A program made the position numbers and the translations under genes. This document shows, piece after piece, positions 10,101 to 21,138 of a stretch of DNA of 64,000 bases. The notes beneath the pieces were generated by a model, which worked only from the letters and a program-made list of their open reading frames with translations, was not told the origin of the DNA and made no database searches. Each line of letters opens with the position of its first letter. The first letter of the stretch is position 1. The stretch comes from Casuarina equisetifolia (taxonomy: Eukaryota > Streptophyta > Magnoliopsida > Fagales > Casuarinaceae): assembly GCA_028551475.1 (NCBI GenBank), contig CM052360.1:21584682-21648681 (forward strand). The letters are read 5' to 3'.

Positions 10101-11295
10101 AAAACTATTGCATAAGAGTCACTCTCCGACTTTCAAGGTGGACAATTTACGTCAAGGCAAAAAGACCTGCAACCTATGTAGGGAACGAGATTGTATTTGC
10201 TTTAACCTTAGTCGAACATAGATTACTAAGAAACATTTCTGCACTAAATGTTTGCTCTTATGAGACTATGCTCAAGTTTGTAATCCCCCGAACTTTTAGC
10301 CTGGTTTTTGAAAAATATTATATTGATGAAATAATATGGAAACCCTTTTATTATTAGTCATGAATTTTGAACGTAGTAGAAATACAACATGCAAACATCA
10401 TCTCATTATCATTAGCTATGAATCTCGGATGCATGTTTGAATTCAACGTGCAAAGCACACTTGAATCTAATAAACACTTGCTAACACAATGGTTTCCATA
10501 CTCGAAACAAATGGACCAAATAGTATCAAAACATATTCGAAATAACTCCCATAAAAACACACTCATTCTGTCAATGTGTGCGTTGACACACATGTAACAT
10601 CACTAAGTCCATTAAAAAACCAAAGTACACAATTTGGTCCATGTGACCTAATAAATCATAGGCCCAAACACATCGGCCTATCGCTATATATAAATGCCAC
10701 GCATATAATATACGTATATACCCATATATATACATCTCGTACAAACATAGTGATTTGTACCATGCCCAACTTTTATTATAATTGACAACTCACATTATAT
10801 CATACTTACTGGTGTACCTACATATCCAGTGATACATCACTGTCTACACGTACCAGTGTACCCATATTAATATATCACAGGTTACACGCACTGCTACAAT
10901 GTCAATAGCCATCACTTTCATAAAATCATGTCGACCAAGAATTCTAACCCTTGCATCACAAGGCTCTTTACTTAAAGCCAAATGGACCCTTGCCAAAATC
11001 AGCAGTCCACCAATCCTTTATTCGCTGACAATCCACAATTGTTAGCCACACATTCCGCATATAACCCAAACCAACACATGTAGACCCATGTGTCAAACAT
11101 CTAATTTATTGTCTAAATTCAAAATCTACTATAGAGCGGCAATTGTACATACCCATGTGCGCAAATGAATTTAAAGATTAAATTCAAACTAAAGCGTGAA
11201 AATTGTTCTTGCCACCAAAATATGTATACCCAATCATGACATGCCACGTGGCAATCACTAACGTAGATAGCCAATGGCGGCTTGCAGTAGCGGGC
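10101..11295. other. unassigned insertion-like segment
   Basis: Homology to the other B-type upstream regions stops near 10100 and a 1.2-kb segment follows that has no match elsewhere in the window. It contains TA-rich phrases (10680-10740) and no convincing coding frame or terminal repeats. It ends where an A-type GLP exon 1 fragment begins. Confidence 0.5.
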
Positions 11296-11395
11296 TAGTT
11301 GAAACACCAAAATCTTACAGAGGACTAGGCTCATCAGCAAAGGCAAGGGAGCAGGCGAAGGCCAACAAGGCCATAGCGACTAGAATCCTCGGGGC
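11296..11395 (-). pseudogene. germin-like exon 1 fragment, A type
   Basis: About 100 bp match exon 1 of the A-type GLP at 940-1045: the signal peptide core (VALLAFACSLAFA) and PSPLQDFGVST, again with Gly where the conserved Cys should be. The start codon and exon 2 are missing. It is all that remains of the A-type gene of this array unit. Confidence 0.8.
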
Positions 11396-11931
11396 CACAC
11401 CAGTCAACGTTTTAATAAAACCTATATTCTAGTCTTTTAGTTTTAAATCTCTTGATTATACTTGTGAAAATTTTGAGATACCCACCCTAAAAGAAAATAA
11501 AAAATAAAAAGTTGAAAGTGAGAGAAAACAAAAAGACATAAATGATTCTACGCTTTAAAATAACTCCAAAAAAAATCAATTGCTTTTTCCAATTCATTCT
11601 CCAGTCCATTATGCATCTCATCTATATTTGTCGTGTCTCACTTTCCTCTAAATTATACATTAAATACCTAGACAATCTAAACACCATAATGTTGGTGAAA
11701 TTCACGCTTTCTCCTTTGTCTTCATCACTTTTTTATTTATTATTGTTATTATTTTGAAGTAAAGGAGAGTGAGGGAGATTTGGGTGTTTAAGCTAGGATT
11801 TCTTTCGTCACAAGCAGCATAAGCTCCAGTTAAGCATGGTCTCCTTTGACAAAATTCACATCTACTTGACTCATTATTAAAGAAAAAATTTTAAAATGGT
11901 GAAACCAATTGCTGGTATGCTTATGATATTG

Positions 11932-11967
<36 letters not shown>

Positions 11968-12213
11968 ATTAGATAACATGCACCAGAAGAAGCTAGGAAT
12001 CATACCTCAAACGTTTATCAAGAAAGAAAGATACGTGACGTTGGACTTTGTTACTACTTTGCAATTAAAATACATAAAACTATGCATAAGAAGCACCTTT
12101 ATTTCTTTATTTCTTTTTCTTTTCCTTTTTTCTTGCCATGATCTTACAACAAAGGAAACAATCACAACCTTTATTTCATATTGTCTGGCCTATTCACGAT
12201 CGCACATCTTTCT
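11396..12213. other. 3' flank of B-type GLP
   Basis: No gene seen. From about 11740 it matches the B-type 3' flanks at 2200, 29640 and 47360. The left part is AT-rich and unassigned. Confidence 0.6.
11934..11965. repeat. (AT)n microsatellite
   Basis: A run of alternating T and A of about 30 bases, absent from the homologous positions near 2400, 29840 and 47520. Confidence 0.9.
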
Positions 12214-13040
12214 CTAATCTTCGTAAAACCAGAACTGCTTCTGAAGATACTCAACAACGTTCTTGTCCAATTGGAAGGCTTTGGTAAGTACAGCAGGATC
12301 GATGGGAGGATTAGATCCAAAGATTGCATTTGCTATGGTGACGACACCTGGGTTCTGGCTACTGAAAGCGGACAAAGCAACCGCATCAGTCTCCCCGACA
12401 TTACGTTCGAAGTGAATTAGACCCACTGGGAAGATAATAACATCTGCTGCAGTTAGAATTTTGGCAAAGAGACGGTTATCTGAATGGATTTGATGTGACA
12501 TTTCATTTTGTACTTTAACATGTATTAACACAATTTATCTTTTCACCTAAAAAAAATTCCCTCTAGAACTGTCAGAACCTCAGTGGCAATAGGGTGAGTG
12601 TGGGGTCGTTTACGACTCCTGGTGCAAAGTCAATACGAGCCAAGGACATGCCCAATGTGTTCAGGCCCAAAAAGTTCAAAACATTGACGCGAGTTACAAT
12701 GGACCCGAGCTGATTTGAGTTGTTTCCACGAATGTTTAACCCATGAAAGACGAAATCATCGGCTGTGACAAGCTTCGGATCCTTGCAAAACTTCCCGTTT
12801 ACAAATACTGCAAAAGAAGAAAAAAAATGGACTTTATATTACGAACGCGACACAAACAATATTGGTATGTAGTGTTCTATCATGAAGAGATGTTCCATAA
12901 GATTTCATACAGCCATCAAGAGAGCCATTAGTCGAGACACAGAAGTCTTGCAGAGGACTGGGATCAGAGGCCGAGGAAAGGGAGCATGCCAAGGCCAACA
13001 AGGCCACTATTGCGAGACACCTAGTAGCGCTTTTCATCAT
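12214..13040 (-). pseudogene. germin-like protein pseudogene, B type
   Basis: Exon 1 (13040-12911) is open: MMKSATRCLAIVALLALACS, signal peptide ending near SSA, then [19 protein letters not shown]. Exon 2 starts at 12807. It is broken by a one-base deletion just before the PHTHP metal motif, which shifts the frame, and by about 45 extra AT-rich bases after the LEG codons (about 12500-12555). The 3' part, with motif 2 ([13 protein letters not shown]) and the end FWFYED, is present. Intron position and flanks equal those of the intact copies at 16909 and 47797. It cannot make a full GLP. Confidence 0.9.
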
Positions 13041-15039
13041 TTTTAAGGCTATTGCTTCCTTTTAGTATGTGAGAAATGTTGCATGAAAGCACAGCTATTT
13101 ATAGAGGGAAGTCAGGGAACGAGTCAATGGTTTAACTTCCACGGCTAAGACTCGACTTCATCGTTTACCTACCACTGCAAGCACATGCTAACCACTCATC
13201 AAATTTGAACACTTCAATTCGGGGAAGAGTGTAATTCATGGATTAGTTGCTTTATAAATAACACCTTTTCTTAAAATCAAATATTAAGTGAAGCAATGTT
13301 TGACACTTGGGCAAATCCCGAATGAGGTGAGCATCATATCTCCCTGCAATTGACATTCGGTGCAGCTGTCAGCAGGTTGATCCAGTCGGCCTTAAAGAAT
13401 CCGAACTATATAAATTTTTAAGCCCTGAAATCTAGCAATAGAGATCAGAGGGAGACATGTGAGACGCCAATCAGGCAAAAGTAGTTGATGACTTTCATTC
13501 TTTTTGAAAATGCGTAGGTTTAAAGGTACGAGCAATACGCTAATGACGCACCCCTGCCTCTTCAGGATAATCTTCTCTTTTCTTTTTCTGACTTGGTCTT
13601 GCTGGATTAAGCGTCTGCCGGTTGCTCCTCAAGATAAAAACAAATGCTGCAGTGTTAATGATTGTACTATTAACAGATTTTAATGGTCCAACTGCACCCG
13701 AAAGAAGAAGTTTCTTTTAAAAAATCTGATCTTTTCTTCTTCTTTTTTAGAAAATAATTTGTCCTCCAACCAGATTGTTACGCCACGAATATCTCAAGTA
13801 TAAGAAGGGATAGGGATTGTCTTCTTTTCTTGCTAAGAGAAATGGTTAGGTAGATGTCATCCTTCGATTTTCTGTCATATATTGAGCAGGAAAGATTGGG
13901 CATATTTTTCTTCTCACTCTAATTTTTTAAATTTTCTGTTTGGACAAAGTCTTAGAACCATCCTCGCCCAAATGGGTTTGAACTGGGTTCCAGTCTGCTC
14001 CCCTCTCTTCCCGGATGTGTGTTATAAAAATAAAAATAAAAATAAAAAGGGTTTGAACGGCTAGAAAATTGATCTAAAGGTGATGAAAAGTCTACAGAAA
14101 TTCATGAAGTTAAATGCTCATTTAACTCCATATGAAAAATATAAAAATTTAAGAAATAATTTATAAATAAGTCTTTATATTTGATTCCTTTAGATTTTGA
14201 GTTGAATATGGGTTGTTTTTTTTATAAAATTTAACTTCGCTATTTTGTGTTCAACTTTTTTTGAGTTCCTTTTTGTTAAGTCTCATATGAAAAATATGAA
14301 AACTTAAAAGGTAACTACCATAAGATTTAAAGTTGAATATATATATTTCTATAAAATTTAATATGGTATCAAGAGCCTAAGTTTTGCCTTATGCACCCTT
14401 ATAGATATAGGTAAGCCCAAAAGCCACACAAAAAGTAAAATCCATGAGATAATTTGAGTTAGACCATTATGGTAACATAGTATGTTAAATAACAATGTGG
14501 AATTGTCCTATATTACTAGGAAGTCCTTTGGAAATGTCTCGCCTATGGACAAAGATCCTCATGGAAAATATTTCCCCACACTTAAAATAAGAAAGCTTTT
14601 TAAGTCTCATATGAGAAAATAAAAAGTTGAAGAGTAACTTGTAAAAAGATAGGTTCTTCTACTTAATGCCTAAAGATTTTAAATAAAATATATGTTTTTA
14701 TTTATAAAAGCCTAATACCTAAAAAATGGGTAAGTTTGAAGTTTACAAAAAAAAAAAAAAGTGACATTGAAAGATGGTTTGAGTTGGACCATTATGATGA
14801 GAGAATGTATTAAATAAGTAATGTTAAATTGTCTCATATTACTAAGAAATCCATTGAAAATCTAAGTTCAATATTTCAATCCCTGACTTATAGACAAAGA
14901 TTTCTATATAAAGTATTTCTCTATGTTTAGAGTATGAGATAGATTAATTCTACATATGAAACATAAAAGTTTTAAAAATTAATTTTCTACTAAAACCTTA
15001 AAATTTTGAGTTAAATACAAACTTTTCGCTAAAACTTTT
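13041..15039. other. upstream region of B-type GLP
   Basis: No gene seen. It matches the other B-type upstream regions. It includes a short A-rich tract (14028-14048, repeated aaaaat) and a poly(A) run near 14747. From 15040 it merges into DNA that elsewhere lies upstream of 2-ODD genes. Confidence 0.6.
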
Positions 15040-15235
15040 AAAAGTCCACAGCTCAAGGCGCTGGAGCAATCAAAGAGGCTTGTAAGGCATGGCAAGACCA
15101 ACCGGTGAAAATGACTGAGGAATCACAAGGAGGCACTATTAATATGTAACGGGATTCTCCCATTCAAGTGCACTGGAGTTCTAGAATAATGTATTATGAC
15201 GCTCCTTATGGAGTAGTTGTACCTAAAGGACAAGT
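15040..15235 (+). other. relic of 2-ODD upstream region, gene absent
   Basis: From tccacagctcaaggcgctgg to ggagtagttgtaccta this matches the DNA 550-350 bp upstream of the 2-ODDs at 21139 and 51719, and the relic at 33040. No 2-ODD exon follows; a GLP piece does. The dioxygenase of this unit was deleted. Confidence 0.75.
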
Positions 15236-15319
15236 AACTTTGTACATCACCCATCATGGAGACCGTGGAGATGGGAGGATTTTTCTACCTTCGTAGGTCG
15301 CGTGTGGAATTCAACGTAA

Positions 15320-15471
15320 GGGACAAAAATGGAACGTTCTGCAAGGACCAAAATGCCGTTACCGCCGACGATTTCTCCTTCTCTGGACTCAACATTTCAA
15401 GAAGCACCAAAAATCCACTCGGTTCAAATGTTACACTCTTGAATTTGGAAAAAAAATAGCTGGCCTCAAAT
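15320..15471 (+). pseudogene. germin-like exon 2 fragment, inverted copy
   Basis: The plus strand reads [20 protein letters not shown] and [20 protein letters not shown], the first third of GLP exon 2, then a stop at 15457-15459. Similarity continues to about 15471 (AGLKY for LGLNT) and ends abruptly. It is opposite in direction to nearly all other GLPs here and faces the minus-strand fragment at 15656. Confidence 0.85.
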
Positions 15472-15655
15472 ATTGTAGCAGCGATGGTGTTAAATAAAAT
15501 GATTTTTTTTTAATTTTCCTTTTCGTTCATGCAATAGCAATAAATATAGACCTAGACCATGATTAAAGTTAATTTCACTTTATAACCATAATGTTAGATA
15601 TCACTAAACTTTCGCTAATACATAATCCTTTTTTTCTTTTTCTCTTTAGCATAAT

Positions 15656-15915
15656 TAGTTCAAAACTTTGTTGATGAGGCGGTTAGGGTTGGACGTGAGA
15701 AACCTAACATAAAGTGTACCCTCTAAGATCACCAAACTCCTGGTGCTACGAGGGGTAAGCATGGGTAGTTTTAAGGCCATATGGTGCAAAATCAATGGGA
15801 GCCAAAGGTATGCCCAATGTATTGAGGCCTGGTATTTTCATTTGAAAGAGCGGCGTCAAACTGAGTTGATTCTTAGTGCTTCTTGAAATGTTTAGACCAA
15901 TAATTACTACGGCTT
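15656..15915 (-). pseudogene. germin-like exon 2 fragment
   Basis: The minus strand matches the middle of GLP exon 2: the region corresponding to SRSTxNPLGSxVxxL through GLNTLGI, the PHTHPxxTE motif (frame lost), [10 protein letters not shown] and the codons before motif 2. N- and C-terminal parts are absent and the frame is shifted. It continues on the right into DNA shared with 26225 and 44536. The fragment at 43372-44535 is its closest relative. Confidence 0.8.
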
Positions 15916-16674
15916 GGCGAGCCCTTCATTTTCAAGGCTGTTTTCCTTTTGGTATGTTGATTATTCTTGCCGATTGGATGAGCCGTGAACATAAGTAACT
16001 ATAGATGCAAAACTTTGGATAGTATCAAAGATAAAAGTTTCATATAAGAAACAAATAAGACTGGAAAATTAAATCCAAAAATTATCATCCCAACTCACGA
16101 ATTAATTTTTGAATTGAACTCTAATATTTTTGATATAATATTAAATCAAATTTTATCATTTCAATTCTTGCTCATTCTATTATTGTTCAACCTTGAATCC
16201 AAGGTATACCTAATGTGCAAGAGAGTATTAAAGTAAAAATCTCACATGAGAAAGAATAATAATTGGATAGTATTTAAAAATAATAATAAGTCTTTTTAAT
16301 AGACTGGTCTATATTCTTAGGCAATGATCTAACTTGATAAGTGTTTAGTTAATGCTTGAATCTTTCTTTAACCACTCCTGCTCTCACATATTAAACGTTC
16401 ATCCAAACTTGACCCCTTCACTTAAGGAAAGAACTCTGGTTTACTGTAGCTGTGACCAATTCCCAAATAAACTGAAATTGAAGTCGCTGAAGCGGTCAGG
16501 TGGTGTTAGTCCTGTCAACAAGGGTGACTACGTGCTAACTAGAATTTCAACATGTGAAATCAGATAGATGCAAAGCCGATCACACGCCAGCATTTGATAA
16601 AACAATTGCCCTGTCAATTATTGGACGACTTCAAGCGTTCTAGTAACTTCGTGTTGTTAATAATAAAATAATAA
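15916..16674. other. upstream region of the third GLP type
   Basis: No gene seen. It matches 26225-26975 and 44536-45330 and ends at the left edge of the 7-kb segmental duplication. Confidence 0.6.
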
Positions 16675-16908
16675 TAGAATAGCATGCGCCAAAAGAAGCT
16701 AAGAATGAAAGTTCAAACATCATCAAGAAAGAAAGATACATGAGTTGGATTTTGATACTACTTCGCAAATAAAATATATAAAAATATCCATAAGAAGCAC
16801 TTTTATTTCTCTTTTTTTTTTTCTCTTTTGCCATGATCTTACAACAAAGGAATCTATCACAACCTTTATTTCATATTGTCTGGCCTATTTACGATCACAC
16901 ATCTTTCT

Positions 16909-17710
16909 CTAATCTTCGTAAAACCAGAACTGCTTCTGAAGATACTCAACGACGTTCTTGTCCAGTTGGAAGGCTTTGGTAAGTACATTAGGATCGATGG
17001 GAGGATTAGATCCAAAGATTGCATTTGCGGTGGTGATAACACCTGGGTTCTGGCTACTGAAAGCGGACAATGCAACCGCATCAGTCTTTCCTACATTACG
17101 TTCGAAGTGAATGAGACCAATTGGGAAGACAATAACATCTCCTGCAGTTAGAACTTTGGTGAAGAGGCGGTTATCTGGGTTTGATGTGACAAAGCCAGCG
17201 TACAAACTACCCTCTAAAACGGTCAGAACCTCAGTAGCAAGAGGGTGAGTGTGGGGAGCATTTACGCCCCCTGGTGCAAAGTCAAGACGAGCCAAGGATA
17301 TGCCCAATGTGTTCAGGCCTAAAAAGTTCAAAACATTAACGCGAGTTACAATAGACCCAAGCTGATTTGAGGTGTCTCCAGGAATGTTTAACCCGTGAAA
17401 GACGAAATCATCGGCTGTGACATGCTTTGGATCCTTGCAAAACTTCCCGTTTACAAATACTGCCAAAAAACCAAAAAAAAAAACAAAAGACGTTATTATA
17501 CGAACGCAACATGAGTAATATTGGTATGTAGAGCTCTATCATGACAAGAAACGAAAACCCAGATATTTCATAAGATTTCATACCACCATCAAGAGAGCCA
17601 TTAGTCGAAACACAGAAGTCTTGCAGAGGACTGGGGTCAAAGGCAGAGGCAAGGGAGCATGCCAAGACCAACAGGGCCACAGATACGAGACACTTAGTAG
17701 CGCTTTTCAT
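16909..17710 (-). CDS. germin-like protein, B type, intact
   Basis: Exon 1 is 17710-17584 and exon 2 is 17459-16909 (donor gtatga, acceptor ggcag, phase 1), giving 225 aa, the usual GLP size. Residues 1-23 form a signal peptide ending ASA. Cys33 and Cys50 are the conserved disulfide pair. The cupin metal ligands are all present: His112 and His114 (PHTHP), Glu119, and His160 in FPIGLIHF. A glycosylation site, NGS, lies at 37-39. GLPs are secreted hexameric Mn-binding cupins of the wall; some are superoxide dismutases, few have oxalate oxidase activity, and the activity here cannot be read from sequence. A TATA box (ctataaatag, minus strand, 17786-17777) stands 67 bp upstream of the ATG. Nearly identical to the copy at 47797-48594, with ProGly-Asp at 69-71 where that copy has Arg-Gly-Asn. 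It points away from the 2-ODD at 21139. Confidence 0.93.
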
Positions 17711-17776
17711 CCTTTTTGAGGCTATATGAGGCTATGGCTTTTTTCGGTATGTGAGGAATGTTGCATGAAAGCACGA

Positions 17777-17786
17777 CTATTTATAG
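17777..17786 (-). promoter_or_regulatory. TATA box of the intact B-type GLP
   Basis: ctataaatag on the minus strand, 67 bp before the start codon. The same motif stands at the same distance in the copy at 48661-48670, and at similar places in most A- and B-type pseudogenes. Confidence 0.75.
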
Positions 17787-20590
17787 AGAAAGTCACTGAA
17801 CGAGCCCATGGTTTTAACTTCCACGGCTAAGACTCGACTTGGTATGAGTTAGGTTGATGTCTCAGTCATCCTTTCCTTACTACTGCACGCAAATGCTAAA
17901 ATTTCATCAAATTTGACCACTTTAATCAAGGGAACAGTGAAATTGCTGGATTGGTTTGCATTGAAAATGTCAAGGCTGCTTATCCCACGTTAGAATGAAA
18001 AGACATGACTTGGGTTTGTATGAGACATGATATACCTCTCATTCCTTACGAATTGTAGGATGGCCCTTCTTGCTTTAACAAGAAATAACTTAACTCCGAT
18101 TCTCAAAATAAACTATGAAGTGAAGCAATACTTGCCACTCCGGGCAAATCTCCAGTGAGGTGAGCATCGTATCTTCTTAAAATTGATGTCGTTAAAGCTG
18201 TAGGGAGGTTGATCCAGTCGTCCGTAAAGAATCCGTATTATCTAATAACTTTTAAGCCCTGAAATCCAGCAGCATAGACTAGAGGGAGACTTTGGGATGC
18301 CAATTAGGCGAAAGTAGTTGATGACTTTCACTCTTTTAGATAATGCGTATGTTTAACGGTGCAGGCAGTACGCTAATGACTCAGCCTTACCTCTTCAAGA
18401 TAATCTTCTCTTTTTCTTCTTCTGGCTTCGTCTTGCTGGCATAAGCGTCGGCGCGTGCTCCCCAAGAGCAAATGCTTTTCTAGTGTGAATTATTGCACTC
18501 TTGACAGATAGTAATGGTCAGATTCCACCAGAAAGGAGTAGGTACTCTAATCACATTGTTACGTCATGAATATCTCAAATATAAGAAGGGATAGGGATTG
18601 TGTTCTTTTCTCACTTAGAGAAATGTTTAGGTAAATGACGGTATAAAAGAATCATGTCATCTTTTGATTTTCTTTCTCATCCGATGACCAAGAAAGATTG
18701 GGTTTGAAGAGTTAGGAAATTGGTATGAGGGAGATGAAGAATTTGCACAAGTTCGTGAAGTTAAATGCTCATGTTACGTTCTAAATAAAAAATATAAAAA
18801 TTTAAAAGTTGTTCTATAAATAGATAAATTTCTCTATAAAATGTTTTGAATTTTAAGTTATATATGGGCTATTTTTTTTATAAAATTTAATGTAATATTA
18901 GGGTTCAAGTTTGTTCTATATCGAAAAAAATAGAAACTTAAAAAGTAATTTATAAAGGGGTATGTTTATCCATTTAATGCTTTAGGGTTTTAAGTTTCTT
19001 CTTCTTCTTCCTTCTTCTTTTTTTAATGAAACAAAAATAGTACCTTGATAAAAAAAAAATTGATAATATTAAGGCTAAGTGTAATAATCATACCTTAAAT
19101 AAATATAAGGGTAGGATATAAACTTAACTCTTACAAAATCTTAGCTAAAACCAACCTACATCTTAAAGTACTTAAAAACTATAAAAACTTAATCAAACAA
19201 AGGGCAGCAAGTAGGATTAAACCTATAAAAACCTATAATTATTTAATCTCAATTAATAATTTCTCATTGCATTCATACTACCTTGGCAAAGAGCTTGTTT
19301 ATCAAAAATTTGTATATCACGAACCATATGCTATTGTAATTCTATTCCTATTTTTGGTGGAAATGTAAGTGTGCATTAATAAGAAGTAGTGTACAAAAGC
19401 ATAAAAGTATATTTCAAAATTACAAGAATTACAAAAATATAGAGGTTGGAACACTCCAAATCTTACTCAAAATGATATTTTCTTGTGAAGATTTAATATT
19501 TTTAAACAAAGAAGCTTTCATTCATACAATTTTCCTTACTTTAGCTAGCATGATTGGAATTTTTACTATTTTGCTTTGAAATCATCTTCTATTATGTTAT
19601 GCCCATATATAATAAATGTAAGCTAAAAAAGATAGATTAAGAAGTTTGGGGATTCAATTCCTTAATAAGAAGTAGTGTAATTCTATTCCTATATATATGT
19701 CTAACGATCATTTGGGGATTCAAAAAACTTGCACACTTCAAATTGTGTACACAAGATGCCACAGTGATTTCCACTAGTTAAGCTTGGTTTAGACTACATA
19801 GTAGAATTTAATTCTATTATGTGTGGAACCAAAGCACACTCTTAGATATTTGGACACCTACTAGGTGAGCATAAGCCTCTGCATTTATGTTATTACCTTG
19901 GTCAAATTTACCCACATATGTCTCTCTTTATAAAATTTAATATAGTATCAAAACTTAGATTATGTTTTATACACTTCTATGAACATGGGTGTGTCCAAAA
20001 GGCACATAAGAAGTGCCATCCAAAAGATGATTTGGGTTTGATCATTGTAATAATAGGATCTCTTAAATAAATGGCGTAAAATTATCTCATATTGCTAAGT
20101 AATTCATTGAAAATCTAGGTTTAATCTTCTACTCACACACTCAAGGTAAAAGAAGCATATTAAATTTCATATCAAAACAATAAAAACTTAAAAAGTAACT
20201 TATGAAGAAATGATTCCTCTACTTAATACTTTAAAAATTTAGGTTAGATATGAGTTATTCTCTATAAAATCTGATATGTATGAATAGAAGTAAGTTCACA
20301 ATTTATCCAAAAAAAAGAAAAGAAAAAAAAGATAGTGGAAGATGTCTTCGGTTGGATTATTATAGTGAAAGGATATGTAAATTTTCTTATATTGCTAAAA
20401 AAAATTGTTGAGAATCTAAGCTCAATCTTTTGTCTTTTTGCAAAAATTTTCATAAAAGTATGATCTGTATTTGTAGATAGGGGTATCAAGTTTCATACAT
20501 AAAAGCATAAAAAAAATTTTAATTAATTTATTAAAAAATAAATTCTCCTACTTAATGTCTTAAAATTTTAAATTAAACACAATTTCTTTT
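17787..20590. other. B-type GLP upstream / 2-ODD upstream spacer
   Basis: No gene seen. AT-rich, duplicated at 48671-51200. Contains a CTT-rich tract (18997-19022) and a 324-bp LINE-like insertion at 19352. Confidence 0.65.
19352..19675 (-). mobile_element. short LINE-like insertion with 17-bp target duplication
   Basis: Flanked by tgtaattctattcctat at 19335-19351 and 19676-19692; the duplicate block has a single copy of that sequence and no insert (near 50290-50310). The insert begins with a short T-run followed by ggtgg and resembles 60170-60468, which also starts with a T-run. A T-run at the left end reads as a poly(A) tail on the minus strand. A long target duplication plus a tail fits target-primed retrotransposition of a 5'-truncated LINE or LINE-driven element. 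No coding frame remains. Confidence 0.75.
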
Positions 20591-20599
20591 CTAAACATT

Positions 20600-21138
20600 T
20601 GAACAGCCCACAGCTCAAAACGCTGGAGCAATCAAAGAGGTCAGTTAGACATGGCGGGGTGAACCGGTGAAAATGATTGAGGATCACAAGTGGGCTCTAT
20701 TGACTGTGTAACGTGGTTCTCTTATTCAACTGCACTGGGTTCTAGAATATTTGACTATGAAGCTCATTATGGAGTAGTTGTACCTACTAAAGACTAAAGA
20801 TCCACGAAAATCAATATACATAATTGTGACACTCGAACCCTCCCAAAAGATGACAAATCAAAAGAACAACACGTAGAAGTTGAACATTAGAACAAAACAA
20901 CCATACCTTAACGGCACCAGGAACAGCCCTCAAAGTCCCGCTAATCAGAAGGCCGCCAGGACGCCCAAAAAACACATCTACATTCAATGAATCTACAATG
21001 ACAGGTAGAAAACGAAGTAAATTATACACACGTTCCTGTCTTGTGTTTTAACCGAACACGTACTCTGTTTTGATATGTCTACGAATACCAGCACCATCCA
21101 CTTCAGTTCTCCATCTCTTTTGTCGTTGGAGCTCAGCT
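20600..21138 (+). promoter_or_regulatory. upstream region of 2-ODD gene 1
   Basis: This region is shared by 2-ODD genes 1 and 2 and by relics at 15040 and 33040. The leader just before the ATG (tcagttctccatctctttt, then gctcagct) is conserved with 51680-51718. No clear TATA box. Confidence 0.5.
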
